DNA of 64,000 nucleotides from Muribaculaceae bacterium (GTDB taxonomy: Bacteria > Bacteroidota > Bacteroidia > Bacteroidales > Muribaculaceae): the NCBI GenBank assembly GCA_017427945.1, contig JAFRRT010000013.1, forward strand, positions 1 to 64,000. The letters are read 5' to 3'. This document shows, in pieces, positions 36,329 to 44,733 of the stretch. Numbering within the stretch: position 1 is the stretch's first letter; each line of letters starts with the position of its first letter. The position numbers and the translations under genes were made by a program. The notes under the pieces were generated by a model. That model searched no databases, was not told where the DNA came from, and saw nothing but the letters and a program-made list of their open reading frames with translations.

Positions 36329-38629
36329 TTATTGCTCGGTGATTGTGTGAAAGTAGGGGTGCCAGGCGTTGGAGACCTGATAGGCGGTGGTTGCGCCTGC
36401 GGGGACGTGCAGGATGCGCTCTGTGTAGTCGTGTGACGGCAACTTGAAGGCGTCGGGAGCTGTGGCAACCAGCGAGGGGTCAGCGATACGGCAGACGACG
36501 GTCTTCAGAGCAGGACAGTTGTAGAAGGCTTTTCGGCTGATTGCTGTCACGGATTCGGGTATGGTGATAGCGTCGAGGAGTACGCAGCCATCAAAGGCGG
36601 CGTAACCGATGGCGGTCACAGTGGTTGGAATGATGGTGTTCTGGCACCCTGCGATAAGTGTTCCGGTAGAGGTTTCGATGAGGGCGTTGCAGCCTTCACG
36701 CGAATCATAGGCTGGATTGCCTTTGGCGACAGTGATGCTGGCGAGGGAAGGGCATTCTCGGAATGCCGAATTCCCGATTTTCGTCACCGATTTTGGAATG
36801 TTGATGCCGGAAAGTGACAAACAACCGCGAAATGATGAATTACCGATTGAAGTGATCGCATTTGAGATATTGATTTCCTTGAGCATGGAGCAGCCCATGA
36901 ACTCGAAATCACCAATGGAAGTGACGGACTTTGGTAAACTGATGCTCTCCAGCGAGGAGCACCCGTCGAAGGCTGCTTGCCCAATGAGGGCTACTGAGTT
37001 GGGGATGGCGAGGGAGGTAAGGGCCGAGCAGCCGCTAAAGGCGGCCTCTCCAATGGATGTCACTGTGCTGGAAATGTTGATGCAGGATAGGGATGTGCAA
37101 CCTGTGAACGCGTAATCGCCAATAGCGGAGACGGATGCGGGAATTGAGACCTTGGTCAGCATGAAACTGCCACTGAAGGCGTTGTCGCCGATGGCGGTGA
37201 CGGTATTAGGTATGACAGTGTTCATGCAACCCGCAATCAAGATGTTGCTGGCGGTTTCGATGATGGCGTTGCAACTGTCGCGAGAGTCATAAAAAGGATT
37301 GCCACAGGCTACGCTCATGCTTTGGATTACGGGACAATGCTCAAAAGCAAAGGACCCGATGGACTCTACCGCAGCAGGTATTTCTACGCATTGGAGCGCC
37401 GTGCAATCAAAAAATGCCGAAGCACCGATGCTTTTCATCCCGTCAGGGAAACTGATATTGCGCAGGGCTGAACAGTTCCTGAAAGCGAAATCTCCCACCA
37501 TGGCCACCCCGGCGGGAATGTCGATGCTGGAGAGTGTCGAGCATCTCGAAAAAGCATAATCACCAATGGCTGTGACTGTGGATGGAATGGAGGTGTTCAT
37601 GCAGCCGGCAATCAGCGTGTTTTCTTCGGTTTCAATAATGGCATTGCACTCGTCGCGGGAATCATATCTCGCATTGTCGGGAGACACGCTCATGCTCGTG
37701 AGTGAGGGACAGAACTCAAAGGCTGAGCTCCCGATGCCCCTGACACTGCCAGGAATGTGAATGCTTCGCAGTGACGAGCAACCATAGAAGGCTTGATAAC
37801 CGATGTTGGTGACCGTATTGGGAATGTTCACCCCCATGAGTGACGAGCAGCCATAGAAGGCCTCATAGCCAATAATGGTTACTGAATTCGGGATGAATAT
37901 ATGGGTGAGTTCTGTGCAAGCGTAGAACGCCCAATTACCGATGGCGGTAACTGTGTTTGGAATGACGGAATTGCTGCAACCGGCAATCAGAACGCCTGAC
38001 GCGGTCACGATGACGGCATTGCAGTTGTCGCGCGAGTCATAGTAGGGATTATCGGCAGCCACATCGATGCGAGTGAGTGAAGAGCAGTTGCTGAATACCG
38101 CCACGCCAATCTCCCTGACTGAACTTGGAATGTAGACACTTTTGATGGAAGAACACCCCGAAAACGCATAAGAGTTGATGGTATCTACCTGATCGGGAAT
38201 CATCAAATCAGCGATTTCCTCTCCGTTTAAGTATAGATGATGGGCATGATAGCAGGGATTGGCTGTCTCGGAGCCAAAGTCGATGCTACACCAGGCGCTC
38301 AAGTCGCTGATATCCACGCTGTCAAGCGCTGTGCAGCAGGCAAAGGCGTGTTCGCCGATGGAGGTGACTGAACCGGGTATTGAGATACTTGTGAGCGAAG
38401 CGCAATCCATAAATGCCGCTGGGTCAATGGCGGTGACAGTATAGATCATGCCGTTATGGGATATCATGTCAGGAATCGTCACATCGCCATTGTAGGGATA
38501 AATGCCTGGAGTGACGACAGCATGGTCGCCGTGGATACGGTAATAGATGCCGTCTATTTCCAGGTCCTGGGCTATCATGTGGCTGGGCAGGGCGAGTGAC
38601 AACAATATCGTTATGATAATCTGTCTCAT
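36329..38629 (-). CDS. Secreted BspA-type leucine-rich repeat protein with cassette repeats
   Basis: ATG 38629 gives a 766-residue protein with a signal peptide (MRQIIITILLSLALPSHMIAQ). The upstream open frame to 38707 is rejected because a -7 box TATTTTTG (38656-38649, minus) lies inside it. About 25 LRR_5 repeats (pattern IPxSVTxIGxxAFxxCxxL) fill the chain. Four times a cassette NPxYDSRDxCNAxI...LIAGCxNTxIPxTVTAIG is inserted (DNA near 38030, 37660, 37285 and 36700). The C-terminus (AYQVSNAWHPYFHTITE) is the common cap of these proteins. No protease, dockerin or anchor domain is seen. BspA-like proteins bind fibronectin and other host proteins. Confidence 0.9.
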   Translation of the reverse strand: MRQIIITILLSLALPSHMIAQDLEIDGIYYRIHGDHAVVTPGIYPYNGDVTIPDMISHNGMIYTVTAIDPAAFMDCASLTSISIPGSVTSIGEHAFACCTALDSVDISDLSAWCSIDFGSETANPCYHAHHLYLNGEEIADLMIPDQVDTINSYAFSGCSSIKSVYIPSSVREIGVAVFSNCSSLTRIDVAADNPYYDSRDNCNAVIVTASGVLIAGCSNSVIPNTVTAIGNWAFYACTELTHIFIPNSVTIIGYEAFYGCSSLMGVNIPNTVTNIGYQAFYGCSSLRSIHIPGSVRGIGSSAFEFCPSLTSMSVSPDNARYDSRDECNAIIETEENTLIAGCMNTSIPSTVTAIGDYAFSRCSTLSSIDIPAGVAMVGDFAFRNCSALRNISFPDGMKSIGASAFFDCTALQCVEIPAAVESIGSFAFEHCPVIQSMSVACGNPFYDSRDSCNAIIETASNILIAGCMNTVIPNTVTAIGDNAFSGSFMLTKVSIPASVSAIGDYAFTGCTSLSCINISSTVTSIGEAAFSGCSALTSLAIPNSVALIGQAAFDGCSSLESISLPKSVTSIGDFEFMGCSMLKEINISNAITSIGNSSFRGCLSLSGINIPKSVTKIGNSAFRECPSLASITVAKGNPAYDSREGCNALIETSTGTLIAGCQNTIIPTTVTAIGYAAFDGCVLLDAITIPESVTAISRKAFYNCPALKTVVCRIADPSLVATAPDAFKLPSHDYTERILHVPAGATTAYQVSNAWHPYFHTITEQ

Positions 38630-38690
38630 GATTTGCTCTGATTTTTTTGCAAAAATACTAGTTTTTCGGCGATTATTGTTGTCTTTATCC

Positions 38691-38730
38691 AATGCGGGAG
38701 CCCTCACCAGAGTGTCCCCGCATTAGTTTT
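38691..38730. terminator. Hairpin between the orphan gene and the LRR gene
   Basis: AATGCGGG (38691-38698) pairs with CCCGCATT (38717-38724). The T-rich run is on the + side (AGTTTTATT), so its value as a terminator for the minus-strand orphan is uncertain. Confidence 0.4.
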
Positions 38731-38747
38731 ATTACAGTTCTTTAACT

Positions 38748-39245
38748 TTATGGGCCAGGCTGTATAAATTTATTCGTCTTTTTTATCCTATACAAATACA
38801 TGGAATCAATAGAGCCGTCCTCGAAAACCGGCTCTAAGACATCTCGATCACCTAAAGCGTGTAATTGATGCCCGCAGCCATCATAGTAATTCTTATTATG
38901 GGATGGAGAGTAAGATAGATTAACAATCTTTTTTTGTGGGCTCAATAGATAATCGTAGTCTTTGAAGTTTAATTCCCCTTTCATCTTATCTATGAAAAGA
39001 CTATCATAGCAATAACCAAAATAGTCTGATAAATTCTTTCCAAGAAAATAATCTAATGACTCGTCATCATCAATGTAGTAATACGAAGTAAAGGAAGTCT
39101 CATCGTATTCATTATTTGGTACCTGGAAAGTCTTTACAAACTGAAAATCCACATTTCTTACTCGGTAGTAATCAATGAGATATCCACCAATGCCAAGAAT
39201 GGCAACAGCCAAGACCAATATTATAATAAAAGATTTCTTTTTCAT
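38748..39245 (-). CDS. AT-rich membrane-anchored orphan protein
   Basis: A 165-residue protein with one N-terminal hydrophobic helix (KKKSFIIILVLAVAILGIGG) acting as a signal anchor, followed by an acidic, tyrosine-rich domain (YYYIDDDESLDYFLGKNLSD, GYCYDSLFIDKMKG). I recognise no family. Base composition is clearly lower in G+C than in the surrounding genes, and asparagine, lysine and tyrosine are frequent, which suggests recent transfer or a fast-evolving gene. It sits 32 nt after the patatin gene on the same strand. Confidence 0.6.
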   Translation of the reverse strand: MKKKSFIIILVLAVAILGIGGYLIDYYRVRNVDFQFVKTFQVPNNEYDETSFTSYYYIDDDESLDYFLGKNLSDYFGYCYDSLFIDKMKGELNFKDYDYLLSPQKKIVNLSYSPSHNKNYYDGCGHQLHALGDRDVLEPVFEDGSIDSMYLYRIKKTNKFIQPGP

Positions 39246-39277
39246 CTTTATAAATCGATGCTAAAGTGTTGCTAATG

Positions 39278-41317
39278 TTAGAACTCGAAGCCCAGGTTGA
39301 CGTAGAGATAGACCTTCTTGGTGAAATTGCTCCAGCTAATTGAACCGCCCAGGGGACCGACGATGCTGTTGTAGGAATAGCCAAGTTGGGCACCCCAGAT
39401 AGGCTTATTGTCAAAGATGCCGTCAAGTTTGTCGTTCTGTTTGGCCACTTGGCCTTTTACCAGAACATAGTGGTCGTTGAACACGCGCTGTTGTAATTTG
39501 AGCCCTGCTACCAGCACCTTGCTGTCCATGGCGTGGCAATGACCGAAGCCCGCAAAGGGAAGTTGCTGGGGATAGTATATGCCCAGACGGTTGCCGCCCA
39601 TCATGTTGGCGGCGGTTGCAGGGATGTCGTCGCCAAACACCAAACGGCCATAGACCATGGGCTGCAGATGGGTAGTACTGGTTATCGGTAAAGTCATGCG
39701 CCACAGTGCCATCACTTCGCTGAATCCGATATGCCCTTTCCACTGGGCGAAATTATCGGTGCCGTAAGTATATCTCACATTAGCTCGCATACCCTTGCGG
39801 GTGAAGTACCAATGGTCCTCGGTGTTGTATTGTGCTCCTGCATGATACTTGAAGTAGTGCTCATTTTTCTTAAAGTTGCTGATGCTGTACTCGTTGCTCA
39901 GCACATCATAGTGGTGGTAATGTTCCCACGAGAGGCCTAAATCAACATTCAGGTTGAGTGCGTCAAACGAAAACAGCGTGGCATTGGCCTTCTGGTAGAT
40001 GAACATCAGGTTATCTGAGCGGTGACCGCGTTGATACAGGTTGATGTCGTTGTGCCAGATTTCATAGGATAGGCCTATCTTGCGATGCGGTTTCAGACTC
40101 ATGTTCCACGCCAGCTTGCCCATGGTGCGCTTGCCCAGCCTCAGGGTCAAGTCCACTCTCTTTTCCAAGCGGTCTCCATAGTAATAAGTCGCGCCGATTT
40201 GGGCTGCTACCAGCTCCTCGGTGTCGTATCGCAGTCCCACACTCGTCTTGATGGAGTTTTTGGCATTCTCCTCGTTTACGAGTTTGTTGGCTTGAGTGTT
40301 GTCAACGTCACTCAAGTGAATGAAGCTGTACTCGGGCATGTAGTCGGCGGACACACCAGCCTGTTTCTTGAGTTGCATGATGGCGTCCATCTGCGCCCTC
40401 GTGGCATCTTCTCCTCGCTTAATCAGCTTCTTGATGGCCGAGCGGTAGAAGTGGGCCGCCGAGTAACCCCTCACGGGAACACGAATTACCAGGTCGCAAT
40501 ACTTCATGTTCTCGAGGCTGCGGTTATGGATGTCGGCTCCCACTGATCGTTCCAAGATGTCTTTTGTTGAATAGTAGTCCTCGTTAAGTCCCAAATCGGT
40601 CAGCACGCCGATGACGATGTCGGCACCCATCTTGCGTGCCAGGTCGGCAGGGAAATTGTTCTTCGTGCCGCCGTCAACAAGGATATAGGGATCCATCCTC
40701 ACGGGAGCGAACACGCCGGGAACAGCCATACTGGCGCGTATCGACTTGGCCAGCGAGCCATGGTCAAGCACGACTTCGCTGTCGGTAACCAGGTCGGTGG
40801 CGATGCAGCCAAAGGGGCGGGGCAGCGACTTGAAGTCGATGTCCTCAGGCTGGCGCAGGTAATGGCGCAACGTCTTCTCGACGTTGGTGCCGCGAATGAA
40901 ACCACCGGCCAGCGTGTCTTTGCTGCTGTCCAGGAACAGGCGGTAGTCAAACAGGTAGATGTTTTGGCGCTCGCGCTCGTCAAGCGTCTGGTTCCTCATT
41001 GACAAACGGTCGCGCAAGATGTCGCCCCAGTCCATGCTGTTGACGATGTCCTCGATGTCAGTAGCATTGTAACCCACGGCATACATGCCGCCGATGATGC
41101 TGCCCATTGACGTTCCGGTGACCATGTCGATGGGCATGCCGGCCTCTTCCAGCACCTTGAGCGCACCGATGTGAATAGTGCCCATAGCACCGCCGCCGCA
41201 TAGCACGACAGCTACTTTTTTGCGTTCAGTTTTTTCTTTTTGAGGTTGGGTGATGGGTTGGGCTACGATGCCGGCAACCGTCAATATCAGTATAAGAGAT
41301 GAGATGAAACGTTTCAT
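39278..41317 (-). CDS. Patatin-like phospholipase with a C-terminal outer-membrane barrel
   Basis: A 679-residue exported protein (signal peptide to AGIVAQ, residue 20). The patatin domain covers about 33-240: GGGAMG oxyanion loop (41-46), catalytic Ser70 in GTSMG, and catalytic Asp215 in VDGGTKNNFP. A short linker/POTRA-like segment (about 320-350) leads to a C-terminal beta-barrel (from about 360) ending in VYLYVNLGFEF. This matches the class of PlpD / type Vd autotransporters, in which the lipase is delivered through its own barrel. Substrates would be phospholipids. A -7 box TAATTTTG is on the minus strand at 41345-41338. Confidence 0.88.
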   Translation of the reverse strand: MKRFISSLILILTVAGIVAQPITQPQKEKTERKKVAVVLCGGGAMGTIHIGALKVLEEAGMPIDMVTGTSMGSIIGGMYAVGYNATDIEDIVNSMDWGDILRDRLSMRNQTLDERERQNIYLFDYRLFLDSSKDTLAGGFIRGTNVEKTLRHYLRQPEDIDFKSLPRPFGCIATDLVTDSEVVLDHGSLAKSIRASMAVPGVFAPVRMDPYILVDGGTKNNFPADLARKMGADIVIGVLTDLGLNEDYYSTKDILERSVGADIHNRSLENMKYCDLVIRVPVRGYSAAHFYRSAIKKLIKRGEDATRAQMDAIMQLKKQAGVSADYMPEYSFIHLSDVDNTQANKLVNEENAKNSIKTSVGLRYDTEELVAAQIGATYYYGDRLEKRVDLTLRLGKRTMGKLAWNMSLKPHRKIGLSYEIWHNDINLYQRGHRSDNLMFIYQKANATLFSFDALNLNVDLGLSWEHYHHYDVLSNEYSISNFKKNEHYFKYHAGAQYNTEDHWYFTRKGMRANVRYTYGTDNFAQWKGHIGFSEVMALWRMTLPITSTTHLQPMVYGRLVFGDDIPATAANMMGGNRLGIYYPQQLPFAGFGHCHAMDSKVLVAGLKLQQRVFNDHYVLVKGQVAKQNDKLDGIFDNKPIWGAQLGYSYNSIVGPLGGSISWSNFTKKVYLYVNLGFEF

Positions 41318-41402
41318 GTAAAAAGTCTATTTTTTGGCAAAATTACATATTTTTTTGATGATAATAGCTATCTTTGTAGTTTGAACAAAAACCATTGCTG
41401 TT

Positions 41403-42602
41403 ATGAAAACTTATCTTGTTACCGGAGCCGCGGGTTTTATCGGCTCGAACTTTGTGAAGTATATCCTTGACAAGTATGGCGATAACATTGAGATTATCAT
41501 TCTCGATGCCTTGACCTATGCCGGCAACCTCGCGTCCATCAAGGAGGAGATAGAGCGTTCCAACGTGACCTTCATCCGTGGCGACGTGGGTGACCGTGAA
41601 CTGGTACAGGGCATCATGCGCGACTATGACGTGGACTACATCGTCAACTTCGCTGCCGAAAGCCATGTGGACCGCAGCATCACCAACCCGCGCCTCTTCC
41701 TCGAGACCAACATCCTGGGCACCCAGAACATGCTCGACTGCGCCCGCGAGGCCTGGTTCACGGGCAAGGATGCCGAGGGACATAACACCTATGCTCCCGG
41801 GAAAAAGTATCTGCAGATTTCTACCGATGAGGTCTATGGCTCACTTGCCAAGGACTTTGACGAGCCGCAGCCGCTGGAGGTAAGCGACGATGTTCGCGAG
41901 GTCATCGAGGGCCGCACCGACCTCAAGACCTATGGCCGCCACTTCTTCACCGAGGAGACGCCGCTGGCACCACGTTCGCCTTATTCGGCCAGCAAGACCA
42001 GCGCCGACCTCATCACCATGGCCTATCACGAGACCTACGGCCTGCCCGTCAACATCACCCGCTGCAGCAATAACTATGGACCCTATCACTTCCCCGAGAA
42101 GTTGATTCCGCTCATCATCAAAAACATTCTTGAGGGCAAGAAACTCCCCGTCTATGGCAAGGGCGAAAACGTTCGTGACTGGCTCTATGTCGAGGACCAC
42201 TGCAAGGGCATCGACCTGGTGCTGCGTCAAGGCACCGTCGGCGAAGTCTATAACATCGGCGGCTTCAACGAGGAGAGCAACATCAACATCGTCAAGCAGG
42301 TCATCGCCATCATCGCACGCATCATGCACGAGGAGCCCGAATATCAGCAACTGCTCAAGTGTGACCTCGACGTCATCAACAACGACCTCATCGAGTTCGT
42401 CACCGACCGCCCTGGTCACGACATGCGCTACGCAATCGACCCCGGCAAGATTGCCCGCGAACTCGGCTGGTACCCCGAGACACCCTTTACCGAAGGCATC
42501 GAGAAGACCATCCGCTGGAACCTTGACCACCAGCCCTGGGTCAACAGCGTTACCAGCGGCGATTACCAACGCTACTACGAGGAAATGTACGGCAACCGCT
42601 AA
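41403..42602 (+). CDS. rfbB: dTDP-glucose 4,6-dehydratase
   Basis: A 399-residue short-chain dehydrogenase of the extended type: GAAGFIG (8-14) for NAD, STDEVYGSL with the catalytic Asp/Glu pair, and YSASK (the Tyr-x-x-x-Lys pair). It converts dTDP-glucose to dTDP-4-keto-6-deoxyglucose, for dTDP-rhamnose and other deoxysugars of surface polysaccharides. It is longer than the usual 350 residues because of inserts around residues 120-200. No rfbA, rfbC or rfbD partner lies nearby. A -7 box TATCTTTG is at 41369-41376. An AGCTGTT/AACAGCT hairpin downstream (42638-42662) has no T-run. Confidence 0.93.
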   Translation: MKTYLVTGAAGFIGSNFVKYILDKYGDNIEIIILDALTYAGNLASIKEEIERSNVTFIRGDVGDRELVQGIMRDYDVDYIVNFAAESHVDRSITNPRLFLETNILGTQNMLDCAREAWFTGKDAEGHNTYAPGKKYLQISTDEVYGSLAKDFDEPQPLEVSDDVREVIEGRTDLKTYGRHFFTEETPLAPRSPYSASKTSADLITMAYHETYGLPVNITRCSNNYGPYHFPEKLIPLIIKNILEGKKLPVYGKGENVRDWLYVEDHCKGIDLVLRQGTVGEVYNIGGFNEESNINIVKQVIAIIARIMHEEPEYQQLLKCDLDVINNDLIEFVTDRPGHDMRYAIDPGKIARELGWYPETPFTEGIEKTIRWNLDHQPWVNSVTSGDYQRYYEEMYGNR

Positions 42603-42893
42603 ACCACAACAAATAAAGAAAATAACAAGTAATATACAGCTGTTCTGTTATTAAAAACAGCTCAAACATCTTTTACAGAATTTTTGTCAATCCCAAATAG
42701 GAAAACCCTTGGGGACCAATGAGGATGCGATGCTAGCGCAATTGCATCTCTCCCCGCATTACAATTTCTATCAAGGCACCAAGCAGTTCAAACTTCTTGA
42801 CTCGTACCAGATACGCCAAGTCCGCATCTGCTGCATATTCGAGATAAGCGGCCTACAAGTTCATCTTTTAGAAATTTTCCTTAAATTTGCGAC

Positions 42894-43406
42894 ATGAGAT
42901 ACGATAATATTTCCATGATTGGTGATGCTGACAATGTACGTTACCTGCTATATAAAAAAGGGGAGAGGGTCATGTTTGTGTTTGGTATTAATCCGAGTAC
43001 CGCCAATGATAGCAGTCCAGATAATACGATAAGACGCGTCATGGGTTTTGCCGAACGAGAAGGATTTGATGGGTTTGCTATGCTAAATGTATACCCCCAA
43101 CGTTGCACGAATCCTAATCTTTTGCATTCTGCTTGCGATGAAACACTTCACAAGCAAAACATGGCTATAATTGTTGACATAATTAGTCGACATTCAACTC
43201 CAGTCATATTAGTTGCTTTCGGCAATCTGATAGACAAACGGAAGTATCTAAAAGACTGCTTTCGAGACATTGCAAAAGCTCTTCGCCCCTATAATCCCAA
43301 ATGGAAACAAATCGGGGAGCTTACGAAATCAGGGAATCCTAAACACCCTCTAATGGCAAAATATCAGCCATTACATGAATTTGATATAGATGTTTTTTTG
43401 AAATAA
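42894..43406 (+). CDS. DUF1643 protein, possibly translated from a leaderless mRNA
   Basis: A 170-residue protein with DUF1643 features: VRYLLYKKGERVMFVFGINPSTAND (about 16-40), TIRRVMGFAEREGFDGFAMLNVYPQRC (about 45-71) and KHPLMAKYQP near the end. The family is of unknown function and is often carried by phages and mobile elements. A -7 box TAAATTTG ends only 4 nt before the ATG, so transcription would start at or next to the start codon; a later ATG at 42915 is the alternative. The gene is AT-richer than its neighbours. Confidence 0.72.
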   Translation: MRYDNISMIGDADNVRYLLYKKGERVMFVFGINPSTANDSSPDNTIRRVMGFAEREGFDGFAMLNVYPQRCTNPNLLHSACDETLHKQNMAIIVDIISRHSTPVILVAFGNLIDKRKYLKDCFRDIAKALRPYNPKWKQIGELTKSGNPKHPLMAKYQPLHEFDIDVFLK

Positions 43407-43499
43407 GCCCATCTTTTAGACTGTGATGGTCAAGTGTACATTAAACTTATGTCATCTCCTTGCTACACACCGATCCTCAATGCCAATTTTAGTTAAAAA

Positions 43500-43543
43500 A
43501 AGTTCGCAAAATTTGCGAACTTAATTTTTGTTGACTATCTTTG
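43500..43543 (+). promoter_or_regulatory. Operator and promoter of the HigBA-type locus
   Basis: A perfect 11-bp inverted repeat (AAGTTCGCAAA, centre A, TTTGCGAACTT; 43500-43522) overlaps the -33 box TTTG (43512-43515); after 20 nt comes the -7 box TATCTTTG (43536-43543). It is a likely binding site of the HigA-type antitoxin for autorepression. Confidence 0.75.
43512..43515 (+). promoter_or_regulatory. -33 box inside the HigA operator palindrome
   Basis: The TTTG is shared by the inverted repeat and the promoter, so a bound HigA-type repressor would directly cover the -33 region. Confidence 0.6.
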
Positions 43544-43562
43544 CAGCGAAATATAATGAAAG

Positions 43563-43883
43563 ATGGAAATCGTTTTTGAAAAGGAGTATCTTCGTGAGCT
43601 GTACTACGAGGGCAGGACCAGTGACAAGAAGCATCGGTTTCAGCCGCAAGTTGTCAGCAGATATATCCGTGTGATGAATATTTTGGATTCTGTGGAAAGG
43701 GTCGAGGATTTGTTTCGTTATCATTCATTGAATTATGAAAAGTTGTCAGGAGATAAGGGAGGACTCGAGTCTGTTCGTGTCAATCATCAGTATCGATTAG
43801 AATTCAAGAGTTCTTTCAAAGATGAACAGAAAATGATCACCATTTGTAACATTATTGAATTGTCAAACCATTATAACAAATAA
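43563..43883 (+). CDS. higB: HigB/RelE-family toxin
   Basis: A 106-residue small protein of the RelE/HigB mRNA-interferase superfamily: KLSGDKGGLESVRVNHQYRLEF (about 60-81) is the core of the fold, followed by a beta strand KMITICNIIELSNHY. HigB toxins cleave mRNA on the ribosome. Toxin precedes antitoxin, the normal order for higBA. It starts 20 nt after the -7 box and ends 7 nt before the antitoxin gene. I cannot tell from sequence whether the catalytic residues are complete; the family varies. Confidence 0.85.
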   Translation: MEIVFEKEYLRELYYEGRTSDKKHRFQPQVVSRYIRVMNILDSVERVEDLFRYHSLNYEKLSGDKGGLESVRVNHQYRLEFKSSFKDEQKMITICNIIELSNHYNK

Positions 43884-43890
43884 AGAGAAT

Positions 43891-44202
43891 ATGGGAAATC
43901 TTGGATATGGTGCATACCCAACACACCCTGGTGAGGTGTTGAAAGATGAGATTGAATATCGCGGAATCACGCAACGCAAGCTGGCTGAGAGCATGGGCTT
44001 AACCTATTCAGTCGTCAACGAGATCCTTAATGCACGCCGTCCGTTGACTGCCAAAACAGCGCTGATGTTCGAGGCGGCTCTCGACGTGCCTGCCGACTCC
44101 TTAATGTACTTGCAGTCGAAGTACAACATGCAGACGGCGCGTTCTGATAAATCTCTCAGTAATCTCCTTAAATCCATCCGCAAAATAGCGGCTGCGTTAT
44201 GA
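43891..44202 (+). CDS. higA: HigA-family antitoxin with XRE helix-turn-helix
   Basis: ATG 43891 gives 103 residues; the frame is open upstream but that part overlaps higB. The protein begins YGAYPTHPGEVLKDEIEYRG, typical of HigA, and has a helix-turn-helix at about 25-60 (ITQRKLAESMGLTYSVVNEILNARRPL). HigA neutralises the toxin and represses the operon, here through the palindrome at 43500-43522. The C-terminal tail (KYNMQTARSDKSLSNLL) is typical of the family in Bacteroidales. Confidence 0.9.
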   Translation: MGNLGYGAYPTHPGEVLKDEIEYRGITQRKLAESMGLTYSVVNEILNARRPLTAKTALMFEAALDVPADSLMYLQSKYNMQTARSDKSLSNLLKSIRKIAAAL

Positions 44203-44223
44203 TTGTGTGATTTTTTATTAACT

Positions 44224-44451
44224 ATGAGGTATCGTGTGGTTTTTGAATATCAGACTGAGGACGGCGCGATGAGCGACGTGTACAACTGTCGTGACGAGCA
44301 GCAGGCGCAGGAGAAGTTCGATGAGTTGCGCGACAGCCTCGAGCATGCCATCGACCCTGACAACAGCGAGGTGATAGATGAGCCCACGCACTACAGTGTC
44401 ATCGACCGTAAGGATGGCATCTACGGCTACGTCCGCCTGCTTGCGGACTGA
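44224..44451 (+). CDS. Small acidic hypothetical protein after higA
   Basis: A 75-residue protein starting MRYRVVFEYQTEDG (ATG 44224; an in-frame TTG at 44203 is rejected). It has a beta-alpha-beta look, a helical EQQAQEKFDELRDSLEHAI segment, and ends GYVRLLAD; it is acidic. No family is recognised. It lies 21 nt after higA and might be cotranscribed with it. G+C content is closer to the housekeeping genes than that of higBA. A weak GGTGAC/GTCACC hairpin follows at 44535-44551. No other feature is seen in the rest of the 44452-44733 gap. Confidence 0.55.
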   Translation: MRYRVVFEYQTEDGAMSDVYNCRDEQQAQEKFDELRDSLEHAIDPDNSEVIDEPTHYSVIDRKDGIYGYVRLLAD

Positions 44452-44733
44452 ACCCGCTTTTTCGTTTCGAAATAAACAAATCTTAGCGGCATAGCGCCTT
44501 TGCGAGGGGTTATGCGGCAGGGTTGGCAGTTGTGGGTGACGATTTGTCACCTTATTATATAATATGCCTTGATGGCATGAGTTTTGAGGTGGTGTGGGGC
44601 AGAGACCCTTTTAAAAACTACGAATTACACTGCTTTATCTAATGATGCAGTTTGTTCTAATTTGCGTAATTCGCCGACAAGAAAAGAGTTCGATGCCATT
44701 TAATGATTAACAACTTAAAACTTAAGAAATAAT

